A stretch of DNA of 64,000 bases. It comes from Edaphobacter modestus (GTDB lineage Bacteria; Acidobacteriota; Terriglobia; Terriglobales; Acidobacteriaceae). Shown one piece after another: positions 8,999-18,783 of this stretch. A model generated the notes under the pieces. The model did not search any database, was not told where the DNA came from, and saw nothing but the letters and a program-made list of their open reading frames with translations. Both the position numbers and the translations under genes were made by a program. The first letter of the stretch is position 1, and each line of letters starts with the position of its first letter. The stretch is from positions 930,001 to 994,000 of the forward strand of contig NZ_SHKW01000001.1 in assembly GCF_004217555.1 (NCBI RefSeq). Reading direction: 5' to 3'.

Positions 8999-11488
8999 TT
9001 ATTCAGGATTATGTCTAGGCTGGTGCGACCGGCGGCTTTTCTTAAGCGGAGGTGCCGCGCTGGGTGGATGAACTTTGCCGTTGCCAGTTCCATTCCCCAG
9101 GTGTTTTTGCCCGGGGATCTCCACAACAGCGCGCATCCAGTAATTGCCCTGCTCGTCGACCTCGATGCCATGAACCTCGCGCTCGAAGCCGGGAAACCGC
9201 TTGCCGAATGCCTCTGTGGCGAGGATCAGGCGGATAACCGGGCTGTCCTGCCCGCCGAGACGTTCTCCTGGCATGCACATGGGAATTCCAGGGGGGTAAG
9301 GGACGAGCATCACGGCTCCGATCCGCCCGTGCATCTGTGTGAAACGGATCTTTTCCGTCTCATTCCGAAGGAGCTTCTGATATGTCTGCGCGGGCGTGAG
9401 AACGGGGTCGAAGTCTTCATCACAGGCCTCACCGACGAGCGTGGGCAGATTAAGCTCGATCATTGCCGCGTGCATCTCGTCGGACAACTCTTTGAGAGTA
9501 ACGTTGCGATAGCGATGAGGGTATTTTGCGACCAACTCGGGAAGAGCCTCTTCCAGCGGAGCTTCGCTATCGTAAAGACGCTTGAACTCGAAAAGATTTT
9601 CAAGCAGCGAACCCCATTTACCCTTCGACGTTCCTACGGAGAAGAGCACCAGCACGGTATAGTCGCCAGTACGAGCGATCTCGACGCGGCGAGAGTCAAG
9701 GAACTCCGTGAGAATAGCCGCCGGAATCCCCCACTCGCTTACCTGACCCTGAGCATTGACTCCCGGCATAAGTATGGTGACCTTCGTTGGGTCGAGCATG
9801 CAGTAGCCATCTGCGATGTCCTCGTCATTAAAGCCATGCCAATCCTCGCCGGGCTTCAACGTCCAGCAGGCCGGCGTTGAGCCGAGAAGTTCGTCCGGAG
9901 TTTCCTCAAAGACGTACTTCTCTCCGTTCGAAGGATCGGAGACCTGATCCGGCTGGAACAAACGGAAAAACCATCCGTCGCCACTGTCGGCAGCCCGCAG
10001 ACGATGCGCGACCGAGCTCATCGCTTTCCGGAAGCTGATGGCATCCTGAATCGTCTCGTACATCAGCGTCGGTCCGGCCGGCTCATCCATCATCGCCGCC
10101 GCTACATCGAGTGACGCTATCAATGGATAGAACGGGGAGGTCGTACCATGCATCATGAACGATTCATTGAACTGATCGAATTCCAGTGGGGCACGCGGGC
10201 TGAGCTTGATGTGAACCATCGAGCCCATGGAAAACGCCGCGAGCATCTTATGCGTCGACTGCACCGAGAAAATCGTAGGACGATCCGTCATGTCATCCGG
10301 AACATCCATGGCGAACCTGCCGCGATAAATTTTGTGGAACTTCGCATAGGCATACCATGCCTCATCGAAGTGGACGCGGGGGACAGACTTCGAGAGCTCT
10401 TCTACAACGCGATTCACGTCGTAGCAAAGACCATCGTATGTGGAGTTAGTGACAACCGCGTAGGTGGGATTTTGGTTCTCAACTCCCTTGGTCAAGGGAC
10501 TACGATCGATAAGCCCGCGGATAAACTCCGGGTTGAATCGCTTCAGTGGAACCAGACCAATCATGCCGTAGCCGTTGCGGGTGGGCTTCATATAGACCGG
10601 ACGGGCACCCGTAACGGTTAGGGAATGGCAGATCGATTTGTGACAGTTTGCATCCGCAAGAACGATGTCGTCCTGTGCGATCACGCCATGGCCGATAATC
10701 TGGTTCGACGTGGACGAGCCACCGAGTACATAGAAGGTCCAGTCAGCTCCGAAGATGCGCGCCGCATTGCGCTCAGACTCGCCAGGAGGACCAATATGGT
10801 CCAGCCATGAGCCGAGCTGCGCGGTGGAGATACCGAGATCCGAGCGAAGGAGATTCTCGCCGAAAAAACGCTGAAACTCCATGCCTACAGGATGTTTTAA
10901 GTAAGCGACCCCGCCCATATGACCAGGTGCGTCCCAGGAGTACGCACCCTGATCGGTGTACTTCTTCAGCTCCCGGAAATACGGCGGCAATAGCTGCTCA
11001 TGATAACGTTCGACGGCAAAGTCGACACGATTGGCGATAAAAGCCGGGGTATCGCCAAAGAGGTGAATATACTCATGGACCTGTTTGACGACCTCCAAAG
11101 GAAGTTCACTGACCAGAGTGCGATCGGCAATAAGGAAGATCGGAATCTTCTTGTTGCGATGCCGAACACCCCGCAAGATTTTGAGCGCCGCGCGCTCATC
11201 AAACTGACTTTCCCCTTCAAGATCCCAATCCAGAAGAATTGCCGAATACGAAGGATCGGAGGTTACGAGCGACAGGCCATCCTCGGGCGTGGAGGTCCGG
11301 ATGACCTCATATCCCTCTACACGGATCGCACCGACCAGACGCTCCATCGCGCGATCAGAAACCGAGTCCGTTCCACCCACTTCACTCGCAATCAACAATA
11401 CCCAACGACCTTCGTTCAATTCCACCTCGCAACTTCGACAATGACAATTAAGCAGTTTATAGGGATTCGGCACGCAAAACATCAACAC
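8999..11488 (-). CDS. Orn/Lys/Arg decarboxylase (group III, PLP-dependent)
   Basis: About 800 residues, the size of inducible acid-stress decarboxylases (AdiA, LdcI, SpeF). A receiver-like wing domain (about 30-150; SAILLDWDLEGES) precedes the aminotransferase-fold core with GGSSTSNQIIGH (cofactor phosphate), HFDEAWYAYAKFH and the Schiff-base lysine in SVQSTHKMLAAF. The C-terminal domain has the conserved MLVPYPPGIPM block. Decarboxylates ornithine, lysine or arginine, consuming a cytoplasmic proton; which amino acid cannot be told. No antiporter gene is adjacent. The first 21 residues are atypical (Cys-rich): GTG 11425 or TTG 11419, just after GAGGTGGA, are plausible real starts. Confidence 0.92.
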   Translation of the reverse strand: MLMFCVPNPYKLLNCHCRSCEVELNEGRWVLLIASEVGGTDSVSDRAMERLVGAIRVEGYEVIRTSTPEDGLSLVTSDPSYSAILLDWDLEGESQFDERAALKILRGVRHRNKKIPIFLIADRTLVSELPLEVVKQVHEYIHLFGDTPAFIANRVDFAVERYHEQLLPPYFRELKKYTDQGAYSWDAPGHMGGVAYLKHPVGMEFQRFFGENLLRSDLGISTAQLGSWLDHIGPPGESERNAARIFGADWTFYVLGGSSTSNQIIGHGVIAQDDIVLADANCHKSICHSLTVTGARPVYMKPTRNGYGMIGLVPLKRFNPEFIRGLIDRSPLTKGVENQNPTYAVVTNSTYDGLCYDVNRVVEELSKSVPRVHFDEAWYAYAKFHKIYRGRFAMDVPDDMTDRPTIFSVQSTHKMLAAFSMGSMVHIKLSPRAPLEFDQFNESFMMHGTTSPFYPLIASLDVAAAMMDEPAGPTLMYETIQDAISFRKAMSSVAHRLRAADSGDGWFFRLFQPDQVSDPSNGEKYVFEETPDELLGSTPACWTLKPGEDWHGFNDEDIADGYCMLDPTKVTILMPGVNAQGQVSEWGIPAAILTEFLDSRRVEIARTGDYTVLVLFSVGTSKGKWGSLLENLFEFKRLYDSEAPLEEALPELVAKYPHRYRNVTLKELSDEMHAAMIELNLPTLVGEACDEDFDPVLTPAQTYQKLLRNETEKIRFTQMHGRIGAVMLVPYPPGIPMCMPGERLGGQDSPVIRLILATEAFGKRFPGFEREVHGIEVDEQGNYWMRAVVEIPGQKHLGNGTGNGKVHPPSAAPPLKKSRRSHQPRHNPE

Positions 11489-11521
11489 CCGATGGATTGA
11501 TCCGCCAGATGTAGCGTACCG

Positions 11522-12475
11522 CTAGATAACAGACGGAGTGAGAAGCTCCAGGGCTCCTCGCGATTTCAGATCGTCCGCGATTCTTTGGCCGAGAGATTCA
11601 CTCTCGATGGAAGCAGGTGCCTCGGTATCAATTGCCACCATGGACTCCCCGTCCGGCGCAATCACCTGGGCGAAGACCCGCCAGCCTTCAAATGCAGGCA
11701 AACAATGAACCCCGACAGGAAGGGAGCATCCTCCGCCGAGCGCGTCCAGCACGATCCGCTCGACTTCTACGCAAAAACGAGTTTCACTGTGATCGAGCCC
11801 GGCGATCGCCTGAGCGACGAAAAGATCCCGGGCCTCATCGATGGGGTGCGAACCGCTACGGGTCTCAATCGCAAGCGCACCCTGACCTGGAGCAGGACAC
11901 AGCTCCTCCGGCGAGAATCGCTGGTGAACCCATTCCGTGCGGCCAAGTCGATCCAGTCCGGCAGCGGCCAAGACCAGGGCGTCGCACTCACCTGCGGCAA
12001 GCTTCCTGAGGCGTGTGTCGATATTGCCTCGAACATCGACAAACGCAACATCGGGACGAAGTGACAACAACTGGGCCTTGCGACGAGGACTTGTTGTTCC
12101 AATGCTGCCGCCAAGTGGGAGAGTGTGCAGAGCCCAATAGGGTTCACAGACCCAGACATCGCGAGCATCGGCACGTTTCGGAATAGCAGTAAGGGTGAAG
12201 CGCGGGGATAGTCGCGTCGGCAGATCCTTGAGAGAGTGCACCGCAAGATCGATGCGTCCCTCTGCAAGCGCCTCTTCGATCTCTTTGATAAAGATTCCCT
12301 TGCCGTCAATCTCCGGAGGAGGCACGAAGTCGGAGCTTTGCATCCGGTCGCCTGTCGTGCGAATCACTTCAATCTCGGCGGAATGGCCGGTGGCGCGCAG
12401 AGCCTCGAGAACATGATTGGCCTGCCAGAGCGCGAGTTGGGAACCGCGGGAGCCGATGCGGATGGGGGTGAACAT
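11522..12475 (-). CDS. hemC: Hydroxymethylbilane synthase (porphobilinogen deaminase)
   Basis: 317 residues. Polymerises four porphobilinogens into hydroxymethylbilane. Blocks seen: RIGSRGSQLALWQA (4-17), KGIFIKEIEEALAEGRIDLAVHSLKDLP split over two conserved stretches, GSIGTTSPRRKAQL, VRGNIDTRLRKL, and GGGCSLPVG whose Cys250 carries the dipyrromethane cofactor. Preceded by the terminator at 12526-12550, so it should have its own promoter rather than read-through from the FecR gene. Complements hemA, hemD and hemQ in this window. Confidence 0.96.
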   Translation of the reverse strand: MFTPIRIGSRGSQLALWQANHVLEALRATGHSAEIEVIRTTGDRMQSSDFVPPPEIDGKGIFIKEIEEALAEGRIDLAVHSLKDLPTRLSPRFTLTAIPKRADARDVWVCEPYWALHTLPLGGSIGTTSPRRKAQLLSLRPDVAFVDVRGNIDTRLRKLAAGECDALVLAAAGLDRLGRTEWVHQRFSPEELCPAPGQGALAIETRSGSHPIDEARDLFVAQAIAGLDHSETRFCVEVERIVLDALGGGCSLPVGVHCLPAFEGWRVFAQVIAPDGESMVAIDTEAPASIESESLGQRIADDLKSRGALELLTPSVI

Positions 12476-12525
12476 GACCTATTCAGAATACGGGATTTCA
12501 AGAGGGAATGTAGCGTATGAAAAAG

Positions 12526-12550
12526 AGGCGAGCAGTCTGCGCTCGCCTCC
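12526..12550 (-). terminator. Rho-independent terminator after the FecR-domain gene
   Basis: Perfect 9-bp stem GAGGCGAGC / GCTCGCCTC with a 7-base loop, followed on the minus strand by TTTTT (12525-12521). It ends transcription of the FecR-domain gene before hemC. Confidence 0.85.
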
Positions 12551-12580
12551 TTATGTTTCATGCCGATAGGGCCACGTCGT

Positions 12581-13513
12581 TTATCGGCGACCGCCTCCGC
12601 CGCCCATACCTCCGCGGAATCCGCCCGAAGCTGCGCCTCCGCGCATGTAGGCTCCTCCATAAGACCCACGGAATCCGCCATAACCTCCTGGATAGAAGCC
12701 ACGACCATAGCGGCCATAAATGAAACCTCCACCCCCGATGTAGTAAGGCGAATAGAACCCATATCCGAATGGATTCCAGAACAGCCCGTCACCGGGAAGC
12801 CACGTGTAACCAAATGGTGCTCCGGCCCAGTACCATCCCGGGTAAAACCCGGTATTACCTGCGTATGCCTGGGCGAGACCGAGGTTCGCCTGTCCCAGAT
12901 ACTGAGAGCGAAGGCTGCTCCAGTTGTACAAATCGTCCGCCGCATGGTCCTTATCAAAATGTTGCGGCTTTGCAGTACCGTCGTTGAGAGCGATCTGGCG
13001 CCCGCCTTTAACCTTGATTGGCTCGATGTTGGTGTTCAGATTGGAGCCGGGATAGACATCCGCTTCACCGTCGAAGACACGGACGGACGAATTGCCGGCA
13101 TCGAAGCCATAAAGCCCTTGCTTCACAAGGTGGGCCTGACCGTTCGGCACATCCACGAGGAAAAGATTCTGTTTATAGAGTTGATCGATCTCAATGTCGG
13201 CACGGCCCTGCACAAGCCGTACTTCTGTTTTTGTAAGAGCAGGCGAGATCATTTCGACGGTACTGTTTGATCCGACTCGAAGGAAAACGCCTGGTGTAAG
13301 AAGAATCTCCGCCTTCCCATTGGAAGTAGAGATTGATTGCCCTTGTGCGAGAGTGGTGTTGCCTACAGACTGGGAGGAAAGTTGCTGGCCGTTCAATGCG
13401 GCCTGCCCCTCGATATAGTTGAGTGTCCCTGGACCGGCTGGGTTCGCATTTTGCCCGTAGGAAGATGCGCTCAGAGTCGCCAGGATGAATACGAATGCTT
13501 TCAACCTTGGCAT
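12581..13513 (-). CDS. Secreted FecR-domain protein with Gly/aromatic-rich tail
   Basis: 310 residues. Signal peptide 1-20 (ending SASSYGQ). A FecR-like beta-sandwich follows (about 30-180): LAQGQSISTSNGKAEILLTP, VFLRVGSNSTVEM, VRLVQGRADIEI and GFDAGNSSVRVFDGEADVY are typical repeats. After a basic linker the last 100 residues are rich in Gly, Tyr, Trp and Phe (YPGWYWAGAPFGYTW) and finish with RGG-like repeats (GGFRGGMGGGGGRR). No sigma factor or TonB receptor is adjacent, so a FecR signalling role is not supported; a cell-surface structural or regulatory role is possible. A perfect palindrome lies 19 bases upstream of the start. Confidence 0.8.
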   Translation of the reverse strand: MPRLKAFVFILATLSASSYGQNANPAGPGTLNYIEGQAALNGQQLSSQSVGNTTLAQGQSISTSNGKAEILLTPGVFLRVGSNSTVEMISPALTKTEVRLVQGRADIEIDQLYKQNLFLVDVPNGQAHLVKQGLYGFDAGNSSVRVFDGEADVYPGSNLNTNIEPIKVKGGRQIALNDGTAKPQHFDKDHAADDLYNWSSLRSQYLGQANLGLAQAYAGNTGFYPGWYWAGAPFGYTWLPGDGLFWNPFGYGFYSPYYIGGGGFIYGRYGRGFYPGGYGGFRGSYGGAYMRGGAASGGFRGGMGGGGGRR

Positions 13514-13531
13514 GTTTTCAACCTCTGAAAA

Positions 13532-13547
13532 TTAGACGCGAGTCTAA
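13532..13547. promoter_or_regulatory. Palindrome TTAGAC-GCGA-GTCTAA upstream of the FecR-domain gene
   Basis: Perfect 6+4+6 inverted repeat ending 19 bases before the ATG of the FecR-domain gene. The position, between promoter and start, suits an operator for a dimeric repressor, or a short 5'-UTR hairpin. No regulator gene is adjacent and no family consensus is recognised. Confidence 0.45.
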
Positions 13548-13951
13548 ACAAAAAGATACATCTCTAAGTACAGCGATAGCTTTGACATAGCTCGCTTTAG
13601 AAGCGCAACAACTTTAGAGATTCCGTGTTGATAACTGTGCACGGCGTAGCCACAATTTCTGCGGGTCGCGCCCCGATGTCAGGACGATAGACGCTCTTTC
13701 ACCAGAGACATCGCTGTGCTTGCAACGGGCCACAAAGCCGTCACCGTCTCGGGGTCGGTCTCTTACTTCGCGTCCCCATTGATGGCCAGACAGAAATAGA
13801 CCCACCGATCGTTGAAGAACATCCCGTCTGGAAACAGACCGCGTGAAAGCCCGAGACATCGATGCCGCCGCCTTTTATGAACGCGCTCGCCCCCAGCGCA
13901 TAGGCAGGAGCCAGATTGCATCGCCAAGATTCAAGACTCTGCGAGACGGGC
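13548..13951. other. Intergenic region between hemA and the FecR-domain gene
   Basis: About 400 bases without a convincing gene. The longest minus-strand frame (13614-13859, 81 codons) is Arg-rich and lacks a ribosome site. A 52-codon frame lies within it in another phase. Composition matches the neighbourhood. The FecR-gene promoter must lie near 13550-13620; I see no clear -35/-10 pair. Confidence 0.4.
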
Positions 13952-15205
13952 TTAGTCGGGGTCGTTGGTTCTAGATGTTTCGGGATTCTGTGCTGCTGCC
14001 CGCAGAGCGGTCAATTGAGGATGAAGAAGCTTTGCGGTGAGTGACCTTGTAAGCGACTCGACAGTCTCCCGTTGCTCAGGGGTCAACGACGCAAGCCGTT
14101 TGGCGGAACGTGCGAGTTCAGCTTCTCGAATCGCTTCGGCATTTTGTTGGAGGGCAACAATGGCGGGAACAGCCCCCCGCGACTGCATGCGTTGCTGGTA
14201 TTTATCGACTTCCCTACTGATGATTGTCTCTGCCGCGGCGGCCTCCCGGCTGCGATCGGACAGGTTGGCGGCAGCGACCTGCTGGAGGTCGTCTATGTCG
14301 TAGACGAAGCAGCCCTCGACCTCGTTCATGCGCGGATCGACATCCCGTGGAACTGCGATATCGATAAAAAACATCGGTCGGTTGCGGCGACTCTGCAGAA
14401 AGTGCTGCCCATGCGATCTTCCGAAGAGTTTTTGCGGAGCTCCCGTCGAGGTAATCACGATATCGGCGCGAGCGGCCTGGTCATAAAGATCCTCGAAGGG
14501 AATCACCTGACCGCGGAACTGGGCAGCGATCTTCTCGGCGCGTTCGAGCGTACGATTCGCGACCAGAATGTTGGTTGCCCCCTGCTGAATAAGGTGTCGG
14601 GCAGCGAGTTCTGACATCTTCCCTGCACCGACCAGAAGCACAGTCTTGCCCTCAAGGGAACCGAAGATCTTGCGGGCCAGATCAACGGCAACCGAAGCGA
14701 TCGACACCGAACTGGAACCGATCTGCGTCTCGGAACGAACCTTCTTTGCGACCGTGAAGGCGCGTTGCAGGAGACTGTCGAGTGAGCCGTTAACCGCGCC
14801 GACCTCGCGCGCCACGGTGTAGGACTCCTTCACCTGGCCAAGAATCTGCGGCTCTCCGACCACCATGGAATCAAGCGAACTTGCCACTCGAAACAGATGC
14901 CGAACGGCTTCACCCTCCCGGTACTCGTAAAGGTGCGGGGTTATCGACGAAGGCGGCACAGCGAAGTATTCGTGCAGAAATCCGAGCAGATTTCCCCCCG
15001 GGGACGAGCTCTCTTCCTGCAACGTAAGCAACTCCACTCGGTTGCAGGTGGAGAGGATCAGCCCCTCGCGAATACCGGGTTGATGAACCAGCGTGCGGGT
15101 CGCATCGGCGAGGCGGCCTGCGGGAATGGCAAGCCGTTCGCGCACCTCGATGGGGGCAGTCGTATGGTTGATACCGATCAGCACGAGATGTTGATTGCGG
15201 CTCAT
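13952..15205 (-). CDS. hemA: Glutamyl-tRNA reductase
   Basis: 417 residues. Reduces glutamyl-tRNA(Glu) to glutamate-1-semialdehyde with NADPH, the first committed step of C5-pathway tetrapyrrole synthesis. Visible: GINHTTAPIEVRERLA (11-26), catalytic Cys54 in STCNRVELLT, HLFRVASSLDSMVVGEPQIL, the NADPH-binding VLLVGAGKMSELAARHL and the C-terminal dimerisation helices. Its ATG overlaps the stop of the CcsA/HemX-type gene by 4 bases, the hemX-hemA arrangement seen in many bacteria, so the pair is translationally coupled. Confidence 0.97.
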   Translation of the reverse strand: MSRNQHLVLIGINHTTAPIEVRERLAIPAGRLADATRTLVHQPGIREGLILSTCNRVELLTLQEESSSPGGNLLGFLHEYFAVPPSSITPHLYEYREGEAVRHLFRVASSLDSMVVGEPQILGQVKESYTVAREVGAVNGSLDSLLQRAFTVAKKVRSETQIGSSSVSIASVAVDLARKIFGSLEGKTVLLVGAGKMSELAARHLIQQGATNILVANRTLERAEKIAAQFRGQVIPFEDLYDQAARADIVITSTGAPQKLFGRSHGQHFLQSRRNRPMFFIDIAVPRDVDPRMNEVEGCFVYDIDDLQQVAAANLSDRSREAAAAETIISREVDKYQQRMQSRGAVPAIVALQQNAEAIREAELARSAKRLASLTPEQRETVESLTRSLTAKLLHPQLTALRAAAQNPETSRTNDPD

Positions 15206-16017
15206 GGCGTCGTAAACCTGTGGACTGCGGAAAACTCGTTAGCCGACCACACGGCGAGAACTACCAGAAAGACAAATCCTGAGAGATAGATAGCACGCCG
15301 GCCTCGCAGGCCGGAGTGCCGCCGGATATAGATCATCGCAATATAAGCGAGCCACATCGCGAAAGAGAGCAGCACTTTGGGATCGAGAAAATACGAGGGA
15401 CCAATCGTCTGCTGGGCGATCAGGGAACCGATCAGCAGGCCCGCGGTCATGCAGGGCAGTCCAAAGAGAAGGGATCGTAAGGCAATCTGATCGGTCGTCT
15501 CAAGCGGCGGCAGCCACGAAGCCTTTGAAGATGCATGCTTTGATTTGAGATCGCGCTCCTGGATGAGGTAGAGCACGGACGCGAGCAAAGAGAGCAGCAA
15601 CGCCGCATAGGCTGCGAGCAAAAGTGCGATGTGCAGAAAGATCCAGCCGGTATGAAACTGGGGGAAAGGCGTGGATTCCTGACCGGGACGGAAAGCAGGG
15701 ACCAAGCCGAGAAGAAAGCTGATCGGAAGAACGAAGACGCCGAGGGAGACCGTCCGGTAACGCCAGTAGACGATCAAAAACGCCGCCGCAAAAATCAACC
15801 CCAGCAGCGCCTGACTCTCGTGCGTATCGACTGGAAGACGATGATGGGCTGCAATCAGCATCTCGGCCAAAGAGACAAAATGAAAGAGCAGTCCGGCAAC
15901 CGCTGCTGGAATCGCAATCTTGTTCCACCGCGGACGCTCGTAGAGTGCGGCCGGCAACACCGCGAGCGCGGCAACGCCGTAGAGAAGAACTGCGACTCTG
16001 AGCCAGAGGAGAGACAT
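15202..16017 (-). CDS. CcsA/HemX-type cytochrome c assembly membrane protein
   Basis: 271 residues from ATG 16017, with about eight transmembrane helices. The frame stays open upstream, but the first 29 codons there are not hydrophobic and overlap the promoter region of mutS. The Trp-rich heme-handling block of full CcsA is not obvious, but conserved His residues (HRLPVDTHESQALLG, FHTGWIFLHIALLLAAY) match the HemX/CcsA family. HemX proteins lie next to hemA and restrain GluTR level; CcsA proteins deliver heme to apocytochromes. The sequence alone does not decide between them. Confidence 0.85.
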   Translation of the reverse strand: MSLLWLRVAVLLYGVAALAVLPAALYERPRWNKIAIPAAVAGLLFHFVSLAEMLIAAHHRLPVDTHESQALLGLIFAAAFLIVYWRYRTVSLGVFVLPISFLLGLVPAFRPGQESTPFPQFHTGWIFLHIALLLAAYAALLLSLLASVLYLIQERDLKSKHASSKASWLPPLETTDQIALRSLLFGLPCMTAGLLIGSLIAQQTIGPSYFLDPKVLLSFAMWLAYIAMIYIRRHSGLRGRRAIYLSGFVFLVVLAVWSANEFSAVHRFTTP

Positions 16018-16110
16018 GGGTACGTTCACGGCGAGGTTGCGCCGAATCTCCAGTATACCGTGTGTGGAAAGGTGCCGGTAGCCAAGGTGCGGTATTCTGG
16101 CCATTCTTCA

Positions 16111-18783
16111 ATGACACAGGAAACATCACACGCACTTAGCGGAGACCTGGCGACACTGTCGCCCGCGATGCGGCAGTATCGGACAGCAAAAGACGCCCAC
16201 CCGGATACCCTGCTGTTCTTTCGCATGGGAGACTTTTATGAGCTCTTCTTCGAGGACGCAGTTGTCGCCGCCCGCGAGTTGCAACTCACCCTTACGGCCC
16301 GCGACAAGGCCAAAAGCGTTCCCATGTGCGGCGTTCCCTATCATGCTGCCGAAACCTATCTCCAACGGTTGTTGCGGAAAGGGTATCGGGTCGCCATCTG
16401 CGAACAGATGGAAGACCCGAAACAGGCCAAAGGAGTCGTTCGTCGCGAGGTAACCCGGGTCCTGACGCCGGGAACCGCCCTCGATCCCGCACTCGGGGCG
16501 GAGCAAAGCAACTATCTGGCGAGCGTTGTCGTAGCAGGATCGAATACCTCCATGGCCTGCGGGATCGCTCTGCTCGACCTTTCCACCGGCGAGTTTCGAG
16601 CCACCGAATTCTCAGGCCCCTCCGCATGGGCGCAGACGGCAGACGAGCTCGGTCGTGTAAGGCCGGTCGAGCTGCTTTATGGCGCAGGTCTACTCGGAGG
16701 CGTCAACCTTACGGGTGAAGCAGTCGAAGAGGGATTCGCAGGACTGGATGCCATTCGCACCAAAACGCCACTCGAGGAATGGGTCTTCACTGCGGACCAT
16801 GCACTTCCTCTTCTGCGAAGCCATTTTCGTGTTGCCTCGCTGGACGGACTGGGTCTGGCAGGCCACGAAGCTGCGGGGATCGCGGCAGGCGCACTGCTGC
16901 ATTACATGAGGGCCACCAAGCAGGGCGGCCTGGAGCACGTAGACGGTCTGCGCTTTTACGAGCGATCCTCCTGTCTTGAGCTGGATGGGGTCAGCGTCCG
17001 CAATCTCGAATTGGTAGAACCCCTGTTTTCAGGAGAAACCCAGCAGACGACCCTCTTCTACACCATGGACGCCTGCTGCACCCCCATGGGAAAGCGTCTC
17101 TTGCGCGCCACCCTGCTGAGACCTTCCAGCGATCTGGCAGAGATCGACGCGCGCCTTGAGGCTGTGGCTCAGGCCTCGGGCGATCTTCGCCGGCGTGAAG
17201 CCCTGCGCCAGGCGATGACCGGCGTTCTTGATCTGGAGCGCCTGCTGGGGCGTTTAGCGCTCGATTCGGCTGGCCCCAGGGAGGTGACCTCTCTGGCCGC
17301 TACCCTTCAATGTCTTCCTGGCCTTCTCGCTGCAACCCGGGAATTCGACGCATCGAAGTGGCGCAGATTGGCGGATGGTTTCGATTCACTGGAAGACCTT
17401 TATGAGTTGATCGCGACGACTATCGCGGAAGATCCGCCAGTCTCCCTTGCCGATGGCGGTGTCATCCGCCCCGGGATAAATGCTGAGCTCGACGAACTCC
17501 GGGAGTTGAGCCGAAGCGGACGTCAGGCGTTGGCCGCCATTGAGGAGCGTGAACGTCAGCGAACAGGGATCACATCGTTGAAGGTCCGGTTCAATAACGT
17601 ATTTGGCTACTACATCGAGGTCACGAAAGCCAATGCCAAGGCAGTTCCCGGCGACTATGAGCGCAAGCAGACCCTGGTGAACGCGGAGCGCTTCACCACT
17701 CCTGAGCTGAAGGACTACGAGACAAAAATTCTCACCGCCCAGGAGCGCTCCGGCGAGATCGAGCGAAAGATTTTCAACGAGCTGCGGAGACAGCTTCTCG
17801 ATGCTGCGGGAAGGATGCGCGAAACCGCCCGGCGCGTGGCCGAGATCGACCTTCTCGGCTGCTTTGCACACCTCTCCGCATTGCGTGGCTGGACTCGGCC
17901 GGTCGTCGAGGCAGGAGGCCAGCTGGAATTCATCGGGGCCCGTCACCCGGTCGTCGAACGCCGGCTGGAGGAGTCGGGAACAGGAAGGTTCGTTCCCAAC
18001 TCCGTCCACCTGGACGCGGACGCCGGACCCTCGGTGTTGCTGATCACGGGACCAAACATGGGTGGTAAGAGCACCTACCTCCGGCAGGCCGCTCTCCTGG
18101 TCATCATGGCGCAATGCGGCTGCTTTGTTCCTGCGGAGCGTATGAGGCTCGGCCTCGTAGATCGCATCTACACACGTATAGGAGCCAGCGACAACGTGGC
18201 ACGCGGTCGCTCAACCTTCATGGTCGAGATGACCGAGACTGCGGCCATTCTGAATTCGGCGACAAACCGTTCTCTCGTGCTGCTCGATGAGATGGGTCGT
18301 GGCACCGCAACCTACGATGGCCTTTCCCTGGCCTGGGCGACGGTCGAACATCTCCACAATCGCATCGGCGCGAGAACGCTTTTCGCTACTCATTATCACG
18401 AGCTCACCCTGCTCGCAGAGCGGCTCGAGCGGCTCAAGAATCTGCGGGTCACAGTAAAGGAGACAACCGGGGGCATCGTATTCCTTCATGCCGTCGAGGC
18501 TGGGCCGGCGAGCAAGAGCTACGGCATCGAGGTTGCGCGACTGGCTGGGCTTCCTGCAGGCGTAATCGCACGAGCCCGCGAGGTGCTGAAGCTCCATGAG
18601 CGAGCTGAAAGTCAGCAGGTGCGCGAGGCAGCAGCGGATCACGTTCCCGCGATGCAGATGACGATGTTCACGCCGCTCTCTCAGCGCATCGTGGATCGAA
18701 TTGCAGAGGTCGATGTCGATGGACTGACACCGCGCGAGGCGCTGAATCTGCTCGCAGAACTGCAAAGGGAGCTGAAGGGATGA
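16111..18783 (+). CDS. mutS: DNA mismatch repair protein MutS
   Basis: 890 residues from ATG 16111; the open frame extends 160 codons further upstream over the divergent CcsA gene, but only here does the MutS N-terminus begin. The mismatch-contact motif is in RMGDFYELFFEDA (Phe-x-Glu). Connector, lever and clamp domains follow (TGITSLKVRFNNVFGYYIEV in the clamp region), then the ATPase: Walker A GPNMGGKSTYLRQ (about 645), Walker B LLDEMGRGT and FATHYHELT, and a C-terminal LTPREALNLLAELQ tetramer-type tail. First gene of an operon with anmK and a solute-binding protein, each overlapping by ATGA. Confidence 0.97.
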   Translation: MTQETSHALSGDLATLSPAMRQYRTAKDAHPDTLLFFRMGDFYELFFEDAVVAARELQLTLTARDKAKSVPMCGVPYHAAETYLQRLLRKGYRVAICEQMEDPKQAKGVVRREVTRVLTPGTALDPALGAEQSNYLASVVVAGSNTSMACGIALLDLSTGEFRATEFSGPSAWAQTADELGRVRPVELLYGAGLLGGVNLTGEAVEEGFAGLDAIRTKTPLEEWVFTADHALPLLRSHFRVASLDGLGLAGHEAAGIAAGALLHYMRATKQGGLEHVDGLRFYERSSCLELDGVSVRNLELVEPLFSGETQQTTLFYTMDACCTPMGKRLLRATLLRPSSDLAEIDARLEAVAQASGDLRRREALRQAMTGVLDLERLLGRLALDSAGPREVTSLAATLQCLPGLLAATREFDASKWRRLADGFDSLEDLYELIATTIAEDPPVSLADGGVIRPGINAELDELRELSRSGRQALAAIEERERQRTGITSLKVRFNNVFGYYIEVTKANAKAVPGDYERKQTLVNAERFTTPELKDYETKILTAQERSGEIERKIFNELRRQLLDAAGRMRETARRVAEIDLLGCFAHLSALRGWTRPVVEAGGQLEFIGARHPVVERRLEESGTGRFVPNSVHLDADAGPSVLLITGPNMGGKSTYLRQAALLVIMAQCGCFVPAERMRLGLVDRIYTRIGASDNVARGRSTFMVEMTETAAILNSATNRSLVLLDEMGRGTATYDGLSLAWATVEHLHNRIGARTLFATHYHELTLLAERLERLKNLRVTVKETTGGIVFLHAVEAGPASKSYGIEVARLAGLPAGVIARAREVLKLHERAESQQVREAAADHVPAMQMTMFTPLSQRIVDRIAEVDVDGLTPREALNLLAELQRELKG

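Noticed and set aside
13614..13859. 81-codon minus-strand open frame between hemA and the FecR gene
   Set aside because: Arg-rich, no ribosome site, no recognisable family; kept only as an unexplained gap.
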